Source: Rhodobacteraceae bacterium Araon29
Lineage (GTDB): Bacteria > Pseudomonadota > Alphaproteobacteria > Rhodobacterales > Rhodobacteraceae
DNA: 64,000 nt
Reading direction: 5' to 3'
NCBI GenBank assembly: GCA_039640505.1
Contig: CP046865.1
Span: 992,001 to 1,056,000 of the forward strand
This document shows positions 1-9,607 of the stretch, piece after piece (position 1 is the first letter of the stretch; every line of letters begins with the position of its first letter). Both the position numbers and the translations under genes were made by a program. Below the pieces are notes generated by a model. It was given only the letters and a program-made list of their open reading frames with translations, was not told the DNA's origin and made no database searches.

Positions 1-709
1 GAAGTCCTTCGGTTTTTTCGGCAAGCCACGCGGTAGCCGCATTGATCACCTCAATTGTCATATCATAGGTTTCTTTGGCAGTATCGCCCCAAGTGAATAG
101 GCCATGACTCTCCAAAACAACGCCGTCGGCTTCCGGGTTTTCCAGGCAAAATTGTTCCAGCCAAAGACCCAACTCGTAGCCGGGCTTTTTCCACGGAAGC
201 CAACCTATCTTGTTTCCGAATATTTCCTGTGTCAATTCTTTAGAATTCTTCGAAGCTGCGATTGCGATGATTGCGTCTGCATGCACATGATCAACGTGTT
301 TGCGAGGGACGTAAGCATGCAAGGGCGTGTCAATAGATGCGGCACGGGGATTCAGTTTAAATGTACAGTGGGGAAGGTAACCCACCATCTCATCTTCAAA
401 CTCAACCCCACGATAAAGAGACTTCAGCGCCTGCAACTTATTCATATAAAGCGTGGCAAAACCGTCCATCTTGATTGATCCGATATCTCCGCCGGATCCC
501 TTAACCCACAGAACCTCGATATCCTGTCCGGTCAGTGGATCATTCTCCATCACTTTCGCCGAAGTATTGCCGCCGCCGTAATTGGTCACGCGCTTGTCTG
601 AACCGAGGATGTTCGAGCGATAAAGCAGCAGCTCAGCTTCGCTTAGTCCGTTTGCTTCCTTATCGTTCCAACGGTTTTCAAGAAACTGATTTTCTACTGT
701 TTTCGACAT
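1..709 (-). CDS. rhaD: Rhamnulose-1-phosphate aldolase / lactaldehyde dehydrogenase-type bifunctional protein (N-terminal part)
   Basis: The frame is open from an ATG at 709 to the window edge, about 236 residues. It begins MSKTVENQFLENRWND and runs through a class II aldolase domain with the glycine-rich stretch NYGGGNTSAK, the patch WVKGSGGDIGSI and the metal-binding-like HVDHVHADAIIA. This matches the N-terminal aldolase half of the roughly 700-residue rhizobial/roseobacter RhaD, whose C-terminal half is a short-chain dehydrogenase; that half would lie outside the window. The family role is cleavage of L-rhamnulose 1-phosphate to DHAP and L-lactaldehyde, then aldehyde oxidation. GGGAGG lies six bases before the ATG. 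It is divergent from rhaR and the transport operon, which supports the assignment. Identity of the missing half is inferred. Confidence 0.85.
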   Translation of the reverse strand, partial: MSKTVENQFLENRWNDKEANGLSEAELLLYRSNILGSDKRVTNYGGGNTSAKVMENDPLTGQDIEVLWVKGSGGDIGSIKMDGFATLYMNKLQALKSLYRGVEFEDEMVGYLPHCTFKLNPRAASIDTPLHAYVPRKHVDHVHADAIIAIAASKNSKELTQEIFGNKIGWLPWKKPGYELGLWLEQFCLENPEADGVVLESHGLFTWGDTAKETYDMTIEVINAATAWLAEKTEGL

Positions 710-782
710 GTATACCTCCCAGACGACGCAGCGCGCCCTGCATAAGTCTCTAACGTCAAACTGGTGAGAATGCGTCAAATTG

Positions 783-851
783 TCAATCATAATTATTCAT
801 AATCAATCAATTTATGAGCTTATATGATTGAAAATTATTTAAAATGATTGA
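783..851. promoter_or_regulatory. rhaR operator: Divergent rhaD/rhaR control region with DeoR-type repeats
   Basis: The 188-bp AT-rich gap between rhaD and rhaR holds ATGATTGA at 824-831 and 844-851 (direct, 20 bp apart) and its inverse TCAATCAT at 783-790, with a related AATCAATCAA at 802-810. Repeats of this kind, spaced by two helical turns, are what DeoR-family repressors usually bind. That RhaR binds here is inferred from position. Confidence 0.55.
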
Positions 852-897
852 CATAATAATCGAATCTGCTCAATGTTCACTCAATTGGGAGAGCTAG

Positions 898-1704
898 ATG
901 CACGAAAAAGAGCGCCACAAAATAATTCTATCGGCCGTTCAAGATCGACCGGTCGTTATGGTTGTGGAAATCTGCAATCTCACCGGAGCATCCGAGGCGA
1001 CGGTTCGTCGGGACATCGCAACTCTGCACATGCAAAAGAAGTTACGCCGCGTGCGTGGGGGTGCTGAGGCTATTACTCCGCCGCAATTCGTAGGATTGGC
1101 GGGACGTCCGTTTGCAGTTAACAAAACGATGCGGATCAAAGAGAAGCAAGCGATCGCACGAGCGGCTGTTGAACTGTGTGATGACGGTGACTCGATAATC
1201 ATTAATGGTGGTACAACGACCTTTCAAATGGTTCACCCAATGGCCACACGCCTTTTGCAGGTGTTCACCAACTCGTTTCCGATTGCAGAGCATCTTCTGA
1301 AGCATTCGAAAAACACAATCACGCTCTCGGGCGGCACGATCTATCGCGAACAGAACATCATTTTGTCTCCGTTCGATAATGATGTGACACGCAATTTTTA
1401 TGCGAAGCGCATGTTCATGGGGGCTCAGGGATTAGGACCGCTGGGTCTGATGGAAGCGGACCCGTTGCTGATCCATGCGGAACAAAAGCTCATCGGACAA
1501 GCTGATGAGCTTGTTGTTCTGGCAGACAGCTCGAAATTCGAAAACCGTTCAAGTTTGGTGTTATGCCCGCTTGCTCAGATCACCACCATCATCACCGATG
1601 AAAGGATTTCGGATAATGCAGCCTCAATGCTTGAGGCCGCTGATGTAAACGTGATCGTTGCCCAATCGGGTATCGGTCAAAATGAGGACGAGGCGGCCTC
1701 TTAA
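898..1704 (+). CDS. rhaR: DeoR-family transcriptional regulator of rhamnose use
   Basis: 268 residues, normal length for DeoR. Residues 1-57 form the winged helix with the recognition helix around ASEATVRRDIATL; the rest is the DeoR sugar-phosphate sensor, with INGGTTTFQM, LSGGTIYREQ and VLADSSKF as recognisable family motifs. It is followed 42 bp later by the ABC transporter genes and is divergent from rhaD, the order known from Rhizobium rha loci (rhaRSTPQUK). Family knowledge suggests it represses in the absence of a phosphorylated rhamnose intermediate; the ligand is not visible here. Confidence 0.85.
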   Translation: MHEKERHKIILSAVQDRPVVMVVEICNLTGASEATVRRDIATLHMQKKLRRVRGGAEAITPPQFVGLAGRPFAVNKTMRIKEKQAIARAAVELCDDGDSIIINGGTTTFQMVHPMATRLLQVFTNSFPIAEHLLKHSKNTITLSGGTIYREQNIILSPFDNDVTRNFYAKRMFMGAQGLGPLGLMEADPLLIHAEQKLIGQADELVVLADSSKFENRSSLVLCPLAQITTIITDERISDNAASMLEAADVNVIVAQSGIGQNEDEAAS

Positions 1705-1746
1705 CGGGCCTCACATAACCAACGTTGTAAATTCTGGGAGGAATAA

Positions 1747-2742
1747 ATGTTACGTAGAAATTTCACTAAACTCGTTGCTGGTCTTAGCTTTGCCGCCAGC
1801 ATGATGGGCACCACCGCAATGGCTGAAGACATACGTATTGCGTTGGTCGTTAAAGCCTTGGGTATCGGCTTCTTCGAAGCTGCCGCAAAAGGTGCTGAAG
1901 AAGCTGCTGCTGAACTGGGCGGCGTAGAAGTGATCTACACCGGACCGACCAGCACTACTGCTGAAGGTCAGATTGAGGTGATCAACTCGCTGATCGCGCA
2001 GGGCGTTGATGCAATCGCAATCTCGGCGAACGACCCTGATGCTCTGGTTCCGGCTCTGAAGAAAGCCATGAGCCGCGGGATCACTGTTATTTCTTGGGAC
2101 TCGGGTGTTGCCCAGGAAGGGCGTCAAATGCACCTGAACCCATCGTCGACCCCGCTTATTGGTAACACGATCATCAAGCTCGCAGCCGATCACATGCCTG
2201 ACGGCGGTGATGTTGCGATCCTGTCAGCATCGGCAACAGCGACTAATCAAAACGCTTGGATCGAAGCCGCTAAGGAAGTTCTGCCAAACTATGAAGGTGT
2301 AAACCTTGTTTCGACCGTTTACGGCGATGACCTTTCGGACAAGTCATACCGCGAAGCACAGGGCCTGATGGCAACCTATCCTGATCTGAAGGCGATCATC
2401 GCGCCGACGACCGTGGGTATCCTTGCCGCTTGTCAAGCCGTTACAGACGCGGACAAAATTGGCGAAATCAACGTGACCGGTCTTGGCCTACCATCTGAAA
2501 TGGCTGGCTGTGTCGCATCAGGCGCAACCAAGAGCTTCGCGATCTGGAACCCAATCGATCTCGGTTACGCCGCGACAATGCTCGCTCATAGCATCCATAA
2601 CGGCGCTGCGACTGATGCTGGTTCGGCTGTATCGATGGGGCGCATGGGTGACGCAATGCTTGACGACACCGGCTCGGCTGCGATGTCGGATCCGTTCACC
2701 TACGACAGCTCTAACGTAGACGACTTCAAGTCGATCTTCTAA
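1747..2742 (+). CDS. rhaS: Rhamnose ABC transporter, periplasmic substrate-binding protein
   Basis: 331 residues. Residues 1-26 are a Sec signal peptide ending AMA before EDIRIALV. The remainder is a Peripla_BP_4 (ribose/rhamnose-type) binding protein, with AISANDPDALVPALKKAM and ITVISWDSG in the places expected for this family. GGGAGGAA precedes the ATG. It is the first transport gene after rhaR and is separated from the ATPase gene by a strong hairpin. In the cell it would capture L-rhamnose in the periplasm and hand it to the RhaPQ permease. The sugar specificity rests on the surrounding rha genes. Confidence 0.88.
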   Translation: MLRRNFTKLVAGLSFAASMMGTTAMAEDIRIALVVKALGIGFFEAAAKGAEEAAAELGGVEVIYTGPTSTTAEGQIEVINSLIAQGVDAIAISANDPDALVPALKKAMSRGITVISWDSGVAQEGRQMHLNPSSTPLIGNTIIKLAADHMPDGGDVAILSASATATNQNAWIEAAKEVLPNYEGVNLVSTVYGDDLSDKSYREAQGLMATYPDLKAIIAPTTVGILAACQAVTDADKIGEINVTGLGLPSEMAGCVASGATKSFAIWNPIDLGYAATMLAHSIHNGAATDAGSAVSMGRMGDAMLDDTGSAAMSDPFTYDSSNVDDFKSIF

Positions 2743-2755
2743 GCTACTTACGATT

Positions 2756-2781
2756 GATCTCGGCGCTTCGGCGCCGGGATC
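2756..2781 (+). terminator. 11-bp UUCG-loop hairpin between rhaS and rhaT
   Basis: GATCTCGGCGC, loop TTCG, then GCGCCGGGATC gives an 11-bp stem with one T-G pair, followed by GTCCTTTTC. The T-run is weak, so partial termination or 3'-end protection of the binding-protein message is more likely than full termination. The downstream genes have no obvious promoter of their own, which fits this reading. Confidence 0.6.
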
Positions 2782-2811
2782 GTCCTTTTCGCTAATTCTG
2801 TTGGCAAGTTT

Positions 2812-4350
2812 ATGCAGCTTCACTCGCAAGATCAGTCCGCTATGCAGGACGAGTTGGCACCGATCCTAGCCTTGGACGGAGTCACCAAAACTTTCCCGGG
2901 CGTCAAAGCGCTTTCGGAAGTTTCCCTTAAACTTTACCCGGGTCAGGTAACTGCTCTTGTTGGTGAAAACGGTGCTGGCAAGTCAACGGTGGTTAAGATT
3001 CTTACTGGTATTTACCAGCCAGACGGAGGATCGATCCTTGTAGATGGAATGCAGATCCAATTCCCAACACCTCAAACCGCTGCTGATGCCGGCATTACTG
3101 CGATCCACCAAGAGACGGTGCTATTTGACGAACTGTCCGTAGCCGAAAATATCTTCATTGGACACGCCCCTCGTGGCAGGTTTGGTTTGATCGACTGGTC
3201 GGAGACGGAACGCCGCTCGGCCGAAATTCTCACCGGAATCGGTGCAGAAATTGATCCAAGCACCAAACTCCGCGATTTGGGTATCGCAAATAAGCACCTT
3301 GTTGCAATCTCTCGTGCTCTAAGTATCGATGCACGTGTAGTCATCATGGACGAACCCACCGCGGCTCTCTCTCATAAAGAGATCGAAGAGCTTTATGAAC
3401 TGGTAGAGAAACTGAAAATGCAGGGTAAAGCGATCTTGTTTATCAGTCACAAATTTGATGAAATCTTCCGGATTCCAGATCGCTATACTGTATTTCGTGA
3501 TGGTCAGCTCATTGGAGACGGCCTGATTAAAGACGTCAGTGAAGCCACGCTAGTCACGATGATGGTTGGCCGCGATGTCAATCAAATTTATCCGAATCGT
3601 AATAGTAATATCGGCGAGGATATTTTGACAGTTGAAGGATATAGCCACCCCACTGAGTTTGCTGATATAGGATTTGCCCTGCGTAAAGGTGAAATTCTTG
3701 GATTTTACGGTCTTGTCGGTGCCGGGCGCTCTGAATTTATGCAATCACTCTTCGGGATTACCAAACCGTCTTCTGGTGGCGTTCGAGTTGACGGAACAGA
3801 AGTAGTTATCAGTTCTCCTGCCGATGCGGTCTCAAATGGCATTGTCTATGTCCCCGAGGATCGCGGCAAACAAGGCGCAATTACCGATCTGCCAATTTTC
3901 CAGAATGTGACTCTGCCCTCTTTGGGGCGAACCTCTAAGAATGGTTTTTTGCGCTTGGCCGAAGAATTCAAGCTGGCCCGTGAATATACAGAGAGACTGG
4001 AGTTACGCGCTGCATCTCTGGACACCAATACCGGCAAGCTATCAGGCGGCAACCAGCAGAAAGTTGTCATTGCAAAATGGCTTGCAACCCAGCCAAAGGT
4101 CATCATTCTCGATGAACCAACTAAAGGCATTGACATTGGCTCGAAAGCAGCTGTTCATGAATTCATGGCAGAGCTTGCCAGTCAAGGCTTGGCCGTCATC
4201 ATGGTCAGTTCGGAAATTCCGGAAATTCTTGGAATGTCTGACCGGGTTATCGTGATGCGCGAAGGCCGTATGGCAGCCGAATTAACTGGCGATGACCTGA
4301 CCCCCGAAACACTGGTCCGCCATGCTGCGGGCATCAACGAGAAAGGTTGA
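2812..4350 (+). CDS. rhaT: Rhamnose ABC transporter, double ATP-binding subunit
   Basis: 512 residues, the usual length of RbsA/RhaT-type ATPases with two nucleotide-binding domains. The first domain has Walker A GENGAGKST at about 51-59 and Walker B VVIMDEPTAAL. The second has the degenerate P-loop GLVGAGRSE typical of this class, the signature LSGGNQQKVVIAKWL and VIILDEPTKGID. A second ATG at 2842 is a possible start. The stop overlaps the region before rhaP by four bases of spacing only, so co-translation is likely. It powers RhaPQ at the inner membrane. Confidence 0.9.
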   Translation: MQLHSQDQSAMQDELAPILALDGVTKTFPGVKALSEVSLKLYPGQVTALVGENGAGKSTVVKILTGIYQPDGGSILVDGMQIQFPTPQTAADAGITAIHQETVLFDELSVAENIFIGHAPRGRFGLIDWSETERRSAEILTGIGAEIDPSTKLRDLGIANKHLVAISRALSIDARVVIMDEPTAALSHKEIEELYELVEKLKMQGKAILFISHKFDEIFRIPDRYTVFRDGQLIGDGLIKDVSEATLVTMMVGRDVNQIYPNRNSNIGEDILTVEGYSHPTEFADIGFALRKGEILGFYGLVGAGRSEFMQSLFGITKPSSGGVRVDGTEVVISSPADAVSNGIVYVPEDRGKQGAITDLPIFQNVTLPSLGRTSKNGFLRLAEEFKLAREYTERLELRAASLDTNTGKLSGGNQQKVVIAKWLATQPKVIILDEPTKGIDIGSKAAVHEFMAELASQGLAVIMVSSEIPEILGMSDRVIVMREGRMAAELTGDDLTPETLVRHAAGINEKG

Positions 4351-4354
4351 GGCC

Positions 4355-5338
4355 ATGCTTAAACGTCTTTTGGCCTCTCGCGAAGCCTTGTTGATGGGGG
4401 CAATTGTGGTCCTTCTTGGGCTGGTGGCAACCCGCTTTCCGAGCTTTATCACTCCTTCGAATTTGGCGGGTGTATTTAATGATACTTCGCCTTTGATCCT
4501 GCTGGCGATTGGTCAGATGATTGTGATTCTGGCAAAATGTATCGACCTCAGCGTTGCAGCCAATCTTGCTTTGACAGGGATGGTCGTATCGATGATTAAC
4601 GTCGCTGCTCCGGGTATGCCAATTGCGATAATAATCATCGTCGCGATAAGCCTTGGTACAATTATGGGGATGTTCAACGGCTTACTGGTGTGGAAGTTGG
4701 ATATCCCACCGATTGTTGTGACCCTTGGCACCATGACCATCTTTCGCGGTATCATCTTTCTGATTTCCGACGGAAAATGGGTTAACAGCCACGAAATGAC
4801 GGCGGCATTCAAAGCCTTCCCACGTGCTGAGTTCCTTGGCATGTCAATGATGAGCTGGACCGCGGTCCTTGCAGTGTTCATCTTTACCATGGTAATGACA
4901 CGCACAACCATTGGCCGTTCATTCTATGCGGTTGGTGGTAATCCTCACGCGGCAACATATACAGGGATCAACGTAGGAAAATCACAGTTTTGGGCCTTCA
5001 CCATTTCTGGCGCTTTGGCGGGTCTAACCGGTTTCCTTTGGGTTTCGCGTTATGCGGTGGCCTACGTGGATATTGCCAGTGGTTTTGAGCTGGATGTTGT
5101 GGCGGCATGTGTGATCGGAGGGATATCGATTGCCGGTGGAATCGGATCAGTGGGCGGGGCTGTCCTCGGGGCACTTTTCCTCGGCGTGATCAAGAATGCG
5201 CTGCCGGTGATTAATGTGTCTCCCTTCTGGCAATTGGCCATTTCGGGCAGTGCAATTATCATAGCAGTTGCTTTCAATGCACAAGCCAATCGCGAAAAAG
5301 GCCGGATCATCCTCAAATCAGCGGAGAACGCGCAATGA
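4355..5338 (+). CDS. rhaP: Rhamnose ABC transporter permease
   Basis: 327 residues from ATG 4355, four bases after the rhaT stop; an in-frame upstream start at 4322 would overlap rhaT by 29 bases and is less likely. BPD_transp_2 family (RbsC-like): about ten membrane segments and the family pattern ILAKCIDLSVAANLALTGM and TLGTMTIFRGIIFL. It overlaps rhaQ by the ATGA at 5335-5338. Forms the channel with RhaQ. Confidence 0.9.
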   Translation: MLKRLLASREALLMGAIVVLLGLVATRFPSFITPSNLAGVFNDTSPLILLAIGQMIVILAKCIDLSVAANLALTGMVVSMINVAAPGMPIAIIIIVAISLGTIMGMFNGLLVWKLDIPPIVVTLGTMTIFRGIIFLISDGKWVNSHEMTAAFKAFPRAEFLGMSMMSWTAVLAVFIFTMVMTRTTIGRSFYAVGGNPHAATYTGINVGKSQFWAFTISGALAGLTGFLWVSRYAVAYVDIASGFELDVVAACVIGGISIAGGIGSVGGAVLGALFLGVIKNALPVINVSPFWQLAISGSAIIIAVAFNAQANREKGRIILKSAENAQ

Positions 5339-6321
5339 GCACGTCCGACCGAATAATCCCCGATCGTTTGCAATCGTCATTGCAACGCCGTGTGAAAAGC
5401 TGGGAAACCTTGCTGCTGGCTGTGGCCATCGCAATTTTCGTGGCCAACAGCTTTGCGTCGCCCTACTTCCTGAATGCCTGGAATCTTTCAGACGCGACAT
5501 TCAACTTCACCGAAAAGGCAATGATTGCATTTGCGATGGCTCTGCTGATCATCGCAGGAGAGATCGACCTTTCGGTTGCGTCGATCATTGCGCTGGCCTC
5601 AACCGCTATGGGGGCCGCGCTGCAGGCAGGTGCAGGGACGCCAGTTCTTATTTTGGTGGGACTTGGAACTGGTTTGCTCTGCGGAGCATTTAACGGAGTT
5701 TTGGTGACTCGCATGGGATTGCCGTCAATCGTTGTTACAATCGGCACCATGAGCCTATTTCGTGGGATCAGCTATATCGTGCTGGGTGATCAGGCCTATC
5801 GCGGCTATCCTTCTGACTTTGCCTTCTTTGGGCAAGGATACGTGTGGTGGGTGATCTCATTCGAATTGGTTTTGTTTGCTATAATCGCAGTGATTTACGG
5901 AATAATTCTGCATAAGACGAATTTTGGTCGCGCAGTCTATGCTATTGGCAATAACCCAACGGGTGCCCTTTTTTCAGGTATCAGGGTCCAGCGGGTCAAG
6001 TTTATCCTTTTCCTTCTGACCGGTTTGATGTCAGGTATCGCCGCAGTTTGCCTAACCTCGCGACTTGGCTCGACCCGCCCGTCGATTGCTTTCGGCTGGG
6101 AGCTCGCAGTCGTGACGATGGTTGTTTTGGGCGGCGTGAACATTCTCGGTGGATCTGGTTCGATCCCCGGTGTTGTGATTGCAGCATTTGTAATGGGGCT
6201 CGTGACCTTCGGCCTTGGTCTTTTGAACGTTCCGGGTATCGTAATGTCGATCGTGATTGGTGCGCTACTGATTGGGGTTATCGCCTTACCCCGTATCTGG
6301 GCGATGTGGAGATATCATTGA
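5335..6321 (+). CDS. rhaQ: Rhamnose ABC transporter permease
   Basis: 328 residues, the second BPD_transp_2 permease. [19 protein letters not shown] and [17 protein letters not shown] align with the same motifs in rhaP. Its start overlaps the rhaP stop (ATGA) and its stop shares one base with the rhaU ATG, so the three are translationally coupled. About ten hydrophobic segments. Two different permeases in tandem are the norm for rhizobial rhamnose importers. Confidence 0.9.
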   Translation: MSTSDRIIPDRLQSSLQRRVKSWETLLLAVAIAIFVANSFASPYFLNAWNLSDATFNFTEKAMIAFAMALLIIAGEIDLSVASIIALASTAMGAALQAGAGTPVLILVGLGTGLLCGAFNGVLVTRMGLPSIVVTIGTMSLFRGISYIVLGDQAYRGYPSDFAFFGQGYVWWVISFELVLFAIIAVIYGIILHKTNFGRAVYAIGNNPTGALFSGIRVQRVKFILFLLTGLMSGIAAVCLTSRLGSTRPSIAFGWELAVVTMVVLGGVNILGGSGSIPGVVIAAFVMGLVTFGLGLLNVPGIVMSIVIGALLIGVIALPRIWAMWRYH

Positions 6322-6635
6322 TGCAAAAACACGCTTTCAAAATGCGCCTGAATCCGGGCCGCGAGGAAGAGTATAGAAAGCGCCATGATGAAATCTGGCC
6401 CGAGCTTGTGATATTGCTGAAAGAGGCCGGCGTTTCGGATTATTCTATCCATTTAGATCATGAGACAAATATACTGTTTGCCGTCCTATGGCGAACCGAT
6501 AATCACTCTATGGACAGCCTGCCTACCCATGAAATCATGAAAAAATGGTGGGCGCATATGGCCGACATTATGGAGACCCACCCAAACAACGAACCGATTA
6601 CCACAGATCTTTCAACCGTCTTCAGTATGTCATGA
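6321..6635 (+). CDS. rhaU: L-rhamnose mutarotase
   Basis: 104 residues beginning [10 protein letters not shown] at an ATG that shares its A with the rhaQ stop. [11 protein letters not shown] contains the conserved histidine of the RhaM/RhaU family, and the C-terminal [13 protein letters not shown] is also family-typical. The enzyme interconverts alpha and beta anomers of L-rhamnose, supplying the anomer needed by the isomerase. A longer in-frame reading from 6048 exists but runs inside rhaQ and is rejected. Confidence 0.9.
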   Translation: MQKHAFKMRLNPGREEEYRKRHDEIWPELVILLKEAGVSDYSIHLDHETNILFAVLWRTDNHSMDSLPTHEIMKKWWAHMADIMETHPNNEPITTDLSTVFSMS

Positions 6636-8008
6636 CAAAAAAACACGTCGCGGTCATCGATATCGGCAAAACCAATGCCAAGCTAACGCTGGTTGATCTT
6701 GATGACCTATCGGAAATCGCTGTTGTTACACGTCAGAACAAGGTTCTGCCTGGGCCGCCTTGGCCACATTTCGATGTGGATGGACATTGGGAATTTCTGC
6801 TGAGCGCATTGCGTAATTTTCACGCTGAACATGGAATTGATGCGATTTCAATTACAACTCACGGTGCTTGCGTCGCGTTATTGAACGAAATGGGAAACCT
6901 TGCGGCACCCATTCTGGATTATGAATTTACAGGGCCAGATGATGTCGCAGATGAATATGACATGTTCCGTCCCCCGTTCTCGGAAACCGGTTCACCTAGG
7001 TTGCCTATGGGCCTCAATGCTGGCGCACAACTGTTCTGGCAATTCCATAAGGATGCGGGATTGAAAGACCGTATCGCCAGCATCGTGACCTATCCTCAAT
7101 ACTGGGGACATCGTCTGACCGGCGTGGCCGCAACCGATGCAACCTCATTGGGCTGTCATACGGATCTATGGAACCCACAGGATCGGAAGCTTTCGTCCCT
7201 TCCCGAACGATTAGGAATCACCGACAAGATCGCGCCGACATATATTTCAAATGAGGTGCTTGGAAATATCCTGGCAGAAGTTGCTAACTGCACGGGGCTC
7301 CCTTTTGACACCCCGATCCATTGCGGTATCCACGACTCCAACGCCTCTTTGCTGCCCCACATCCTGAGCCACGAGGAGCCCTTCAGCGTGGTTTCGACTG
7401 GAACTTGGGTCATTGCCATGTCGATTGGGGGCAAAAAACTTGAACTGAACCCCGCATACGACACTCTAATAAACGTAAATGCCTTTGGTGACCCGGTCCC
7501 TTCAGCCCGTTTTATGGGCGGACGTGAGTATGATTTGGCCACTGGTGGTATATCGGTTGAACCCTCGGACGAAGATATTGAAGCGATCTTACGTGATAGT
7601 GTTATGCTGTTGCCAACTATCGTCCCCCACACAGGGCCCTTCATGGGTCGACAGACAAGCTGGATAGACAAAGAACCCGCCGTAGGGAGCGGAGCGCGCG
7701 CGGCAGCTATTGGGTTTTACCTTGCCCTTGTCACAGCGCGCTGCCTTGAACTGATCGGCCATACTGGCTTGATCATTGTTGAAGGACCGTTTGCGAAAAA
7801 TCGCTGCTATCACATGATGTTGTCGGCAGTCACAGGTTCTAAGGTTCACGCCATGAACGGAGCGACGGGCACAAGTCAGGGTGCTGCGATTTTGCACTCG
7901 GGTGATCTTCCCGTGGATCATGAAAATGTTGTGATTCCACACATCGTTCCGTTGTCTATGAAACACCTTTTAAAAAGATACTCGGAACAATGGCAGAAGG
8001 CTTTGTAG
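6632..8008 (+). CDS. rhaK: L-rhamnulose kinase-like FGGY-family carbohydrate kinase
   Basis: 458 residues from ATG 6632, overlapping the rhaU stop as ATGA. The N-terminal phosphate-binding motif is [17 protein letters not shown], and [11 protein letters not shown] is the adenosine-site motif of the FGGY/ASKHA fold. Placement after rhaU, as the last gene of the operon, matches rhizobial rhaK. It would phosphorylate L-rhamnulose to the substrate of RhaD. The isomerase (rhaI) is not in the window and is expected beyond the left edge after rhaD. Confidence 0.87.
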   Translation: MTKKHVAVIDIGKTNAKLTLVDLDDLSEIAVVTRQNKVLPGPPWPHFDVDGHWEFLLSALRNFHAEHGIDAISITTHGACVALLNEMGNLAAPILDYEFTGPDDVADEYDMFRPPFSETGSPRLPMGLNAGAQLFWQFHKDAGLKDRIASIVTYPQYWGHRLTGVAATDATSLGCHTDLWNPQDRKLSSLPERLGITDKIAPTYISNEVLGNILAEVANCTGLPFDTPIHCGIHDSNASLLPHILSHEEPFSVVSTGTWVIAMSIGGKKLELNPAYDTLINVNAFGDPVPSARFMGGREYDLATGGISVEPSDEDIEAILRDSVMLLPTIVPHTGPFMGRQTSWIDKEPAVGSGARAAAIGFYLALVTARCLELIGHTGLIIVEGPFAKNRCYHMMLSAVTGSKVHAMNGATGTSQGAAILHSGDLPVDHENVVIPHIVPLSMKHLLKRYSEQWQKAL

Positions 8009-8376
8009 GTCCAAATGTAAGCCTATTAGGGTAGTTATAATTCGCAGGATTTTATTTGAATGTATGTAAAATATCCTCAAGGTTCGTGGTATTCCTTCAT
8101 TAATTCTGCCTACAGTGATGCTTAGGAAAAATACTCATTTTGTCCGCTAGCAGAGCTCTACGTGCACTGAATCAAATGACCGCGACGGTTGGATAACATC
8201 CACGACACATCAGTTGTTGTGGACCGCTTTTGGGACCGCTTTTTCAAAATGGCGCCTCACTAAACTATTGAAAATAAACAACCTTATTCAAGTTCGGTCG
8301 CATCCACGTGCGCCACCTACTCACATAACGCATTGTAATACCGCACTATTTTGACTTTGATAGTGAACCTTAGACC
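8009..8376. other. Intergenic gap before the recombinase
   Basis: 368 bases with no convincing gene. It holds a tandem GGACCGCTTTT (8221-8231 and again from about 8234) and a tRNA-tail-like stretch around 8310 (GTTCGGTCGCATCC...GCCACC) that lacks the rest of a tRNA. A worn attachment site is possible but unproven. Confidence 0.3.
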
Positions 8377-9180
8377 ATGCTGGCAAGCAAATCTAATAGT
8401 TACAAATTCCAAAAGAGCGGCGTTTGGTATTTCTCCTGTCGGGTGCGTGCTGATTTACGGCGGCATTACAGAACGACCTGGATCACCTACTCGTTGAGCA
8501 CCAAAACCATCAGGGATGCCCGTGTCAGCGCAATGAGTGATGCCGCTAAACTGGATCGGCATTGGCATATTATGCGAATGTCGTCAGATGATGTGCCGGG
8601 CAAGCATTTATTAGAGGAGGCGGAGCCAAAGGGCGTCGGTCAGGGGTCAAGCCTATCTGATGCAGTGGCATTATACCTCCGTTTAAAAGGGCAGAATAAG
8701 CCCACCGCTTTTGAAGCCACTTTGAAGCGAGGCTGCGGCTACTTAATCAATAGTTGCGGGATCAAGGTGCTTGAAGTGTACAGCCGTTCAGATGCTACCC
8801 AATTCCGTGATTATTTGTTTGCGAAAGGTCTTAATGGAGCATCTGTGGCGAGGATATTTGGCACTGTGGGAGCCGTTATAAACTTAGCCTTGAGTGAGTT
8901 TGGGCTTTCAATCGTCAACCCATTCTCAAACGTCTATTTTGTTCAAAGCCAAGGGGTTAAGAAACGCATTCCCGTAAAGCCTGAAGACATTAAGAAGGTT
9001 CAAGAGGAGTGCTATAAGGCCGGTGATGAGAAACGATGGCTGATAGCCCTGATAGCCGACACGGGCATACGCTTGGGTGAAGGCGCTGGGCTGCTGAGAT
9101 CAGACTTAATTGAGAAGGATGGTATATTGTGTGTGGACATCAGACCGCACCATTGGCGATCCCTGAAGACAGCAAGCTGG
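8377..9180 (+). pseudogene. Truncated phage-type tyrosine recombinase/integrase
   Basis: The N-terminal 265 or so residues resemble alphaproteobacterial island integrases: SGVWYFSCRVRADLRRH is the Arm-type DNA-binding start, a SAM-like core follows, and ADTGIRLGEGAGL carries the first catalytic arginine of the RHRY set. The family pattern stops at DIRPHHWRSLKT. The H-x-x-R and catalytic tyrosine are missing, and the frame then runs into unrelated sequence, ending at 9210. The missing C-terminal third should make it inactive. It marks an old integration edge next to the rhamnose operon. Confidence 0.75.
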
Positions 9181-9184
9181 GCGA

Positions 9185-9547
9185 TATATAGTTCCGCGCG
9201 GCGGGGGTAAAGTATTTTTCACAGGCGCTTCTGCCAATTTGCGGGGCAAATCGGGCTATAGTGCATTTGCGGTCGGGAAAGCGAGGTTGCTTATGCTGGC
9301 GCAAAGCATGGCCCGTGAATTGGGCCTGCAAAATATTCACGTTTCGCATCTGATTAGTGATGCCGCCGTTGACACAGAATTCATTCGAGAGCAATTTTTT
9401 GCGCAGGGCAAAGATCCAGATAGACTGCCCGAAAACAGTCTGATGAAGCCAAGCTCTGTGGCAGAAGCGTATTGGGGCTTATACCATCAAAGCAAAGATG
9501 GCTGGAGCCATGAGTTCGACCTGCGGCCATTCTCCGAAACATGCTAA
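9185..9547 (+). pseudogene. C-terminal fragment of a short-chain dehydrogenase (SDR)
   Basis: Reading from about 9185 in the frame of 9239, VPRGGGKVFFTGASANLRGKSGYSAFAVGKA is typical of the SDR beta5 strand and YxxxK active site (here YSAFAVGKA). It continues with the SDR C-terminal pattern LMLAQSMARELG and DTEFIREQF. The N-terminal Rossmann part with TGxxxGxG is absent because the sequence is joined to the integrase remnant. No proper start exists. Confidence 0.75.
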
Positions 9548-9607
9548 CCTGAGAAAAAGCATCCGCCCTTTACCCGGCTAAGCAAGATTACAATCGACCT
9601 TTTCCGG

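Noticed and set aside
8290-8320. tRNA-like 3' end upstream of the integrase remnant
   Set aside because: Only a T-loop-like and CCACC-like piece; no acceptor, D or anticodon arm could be paired, so no tRNA is called.
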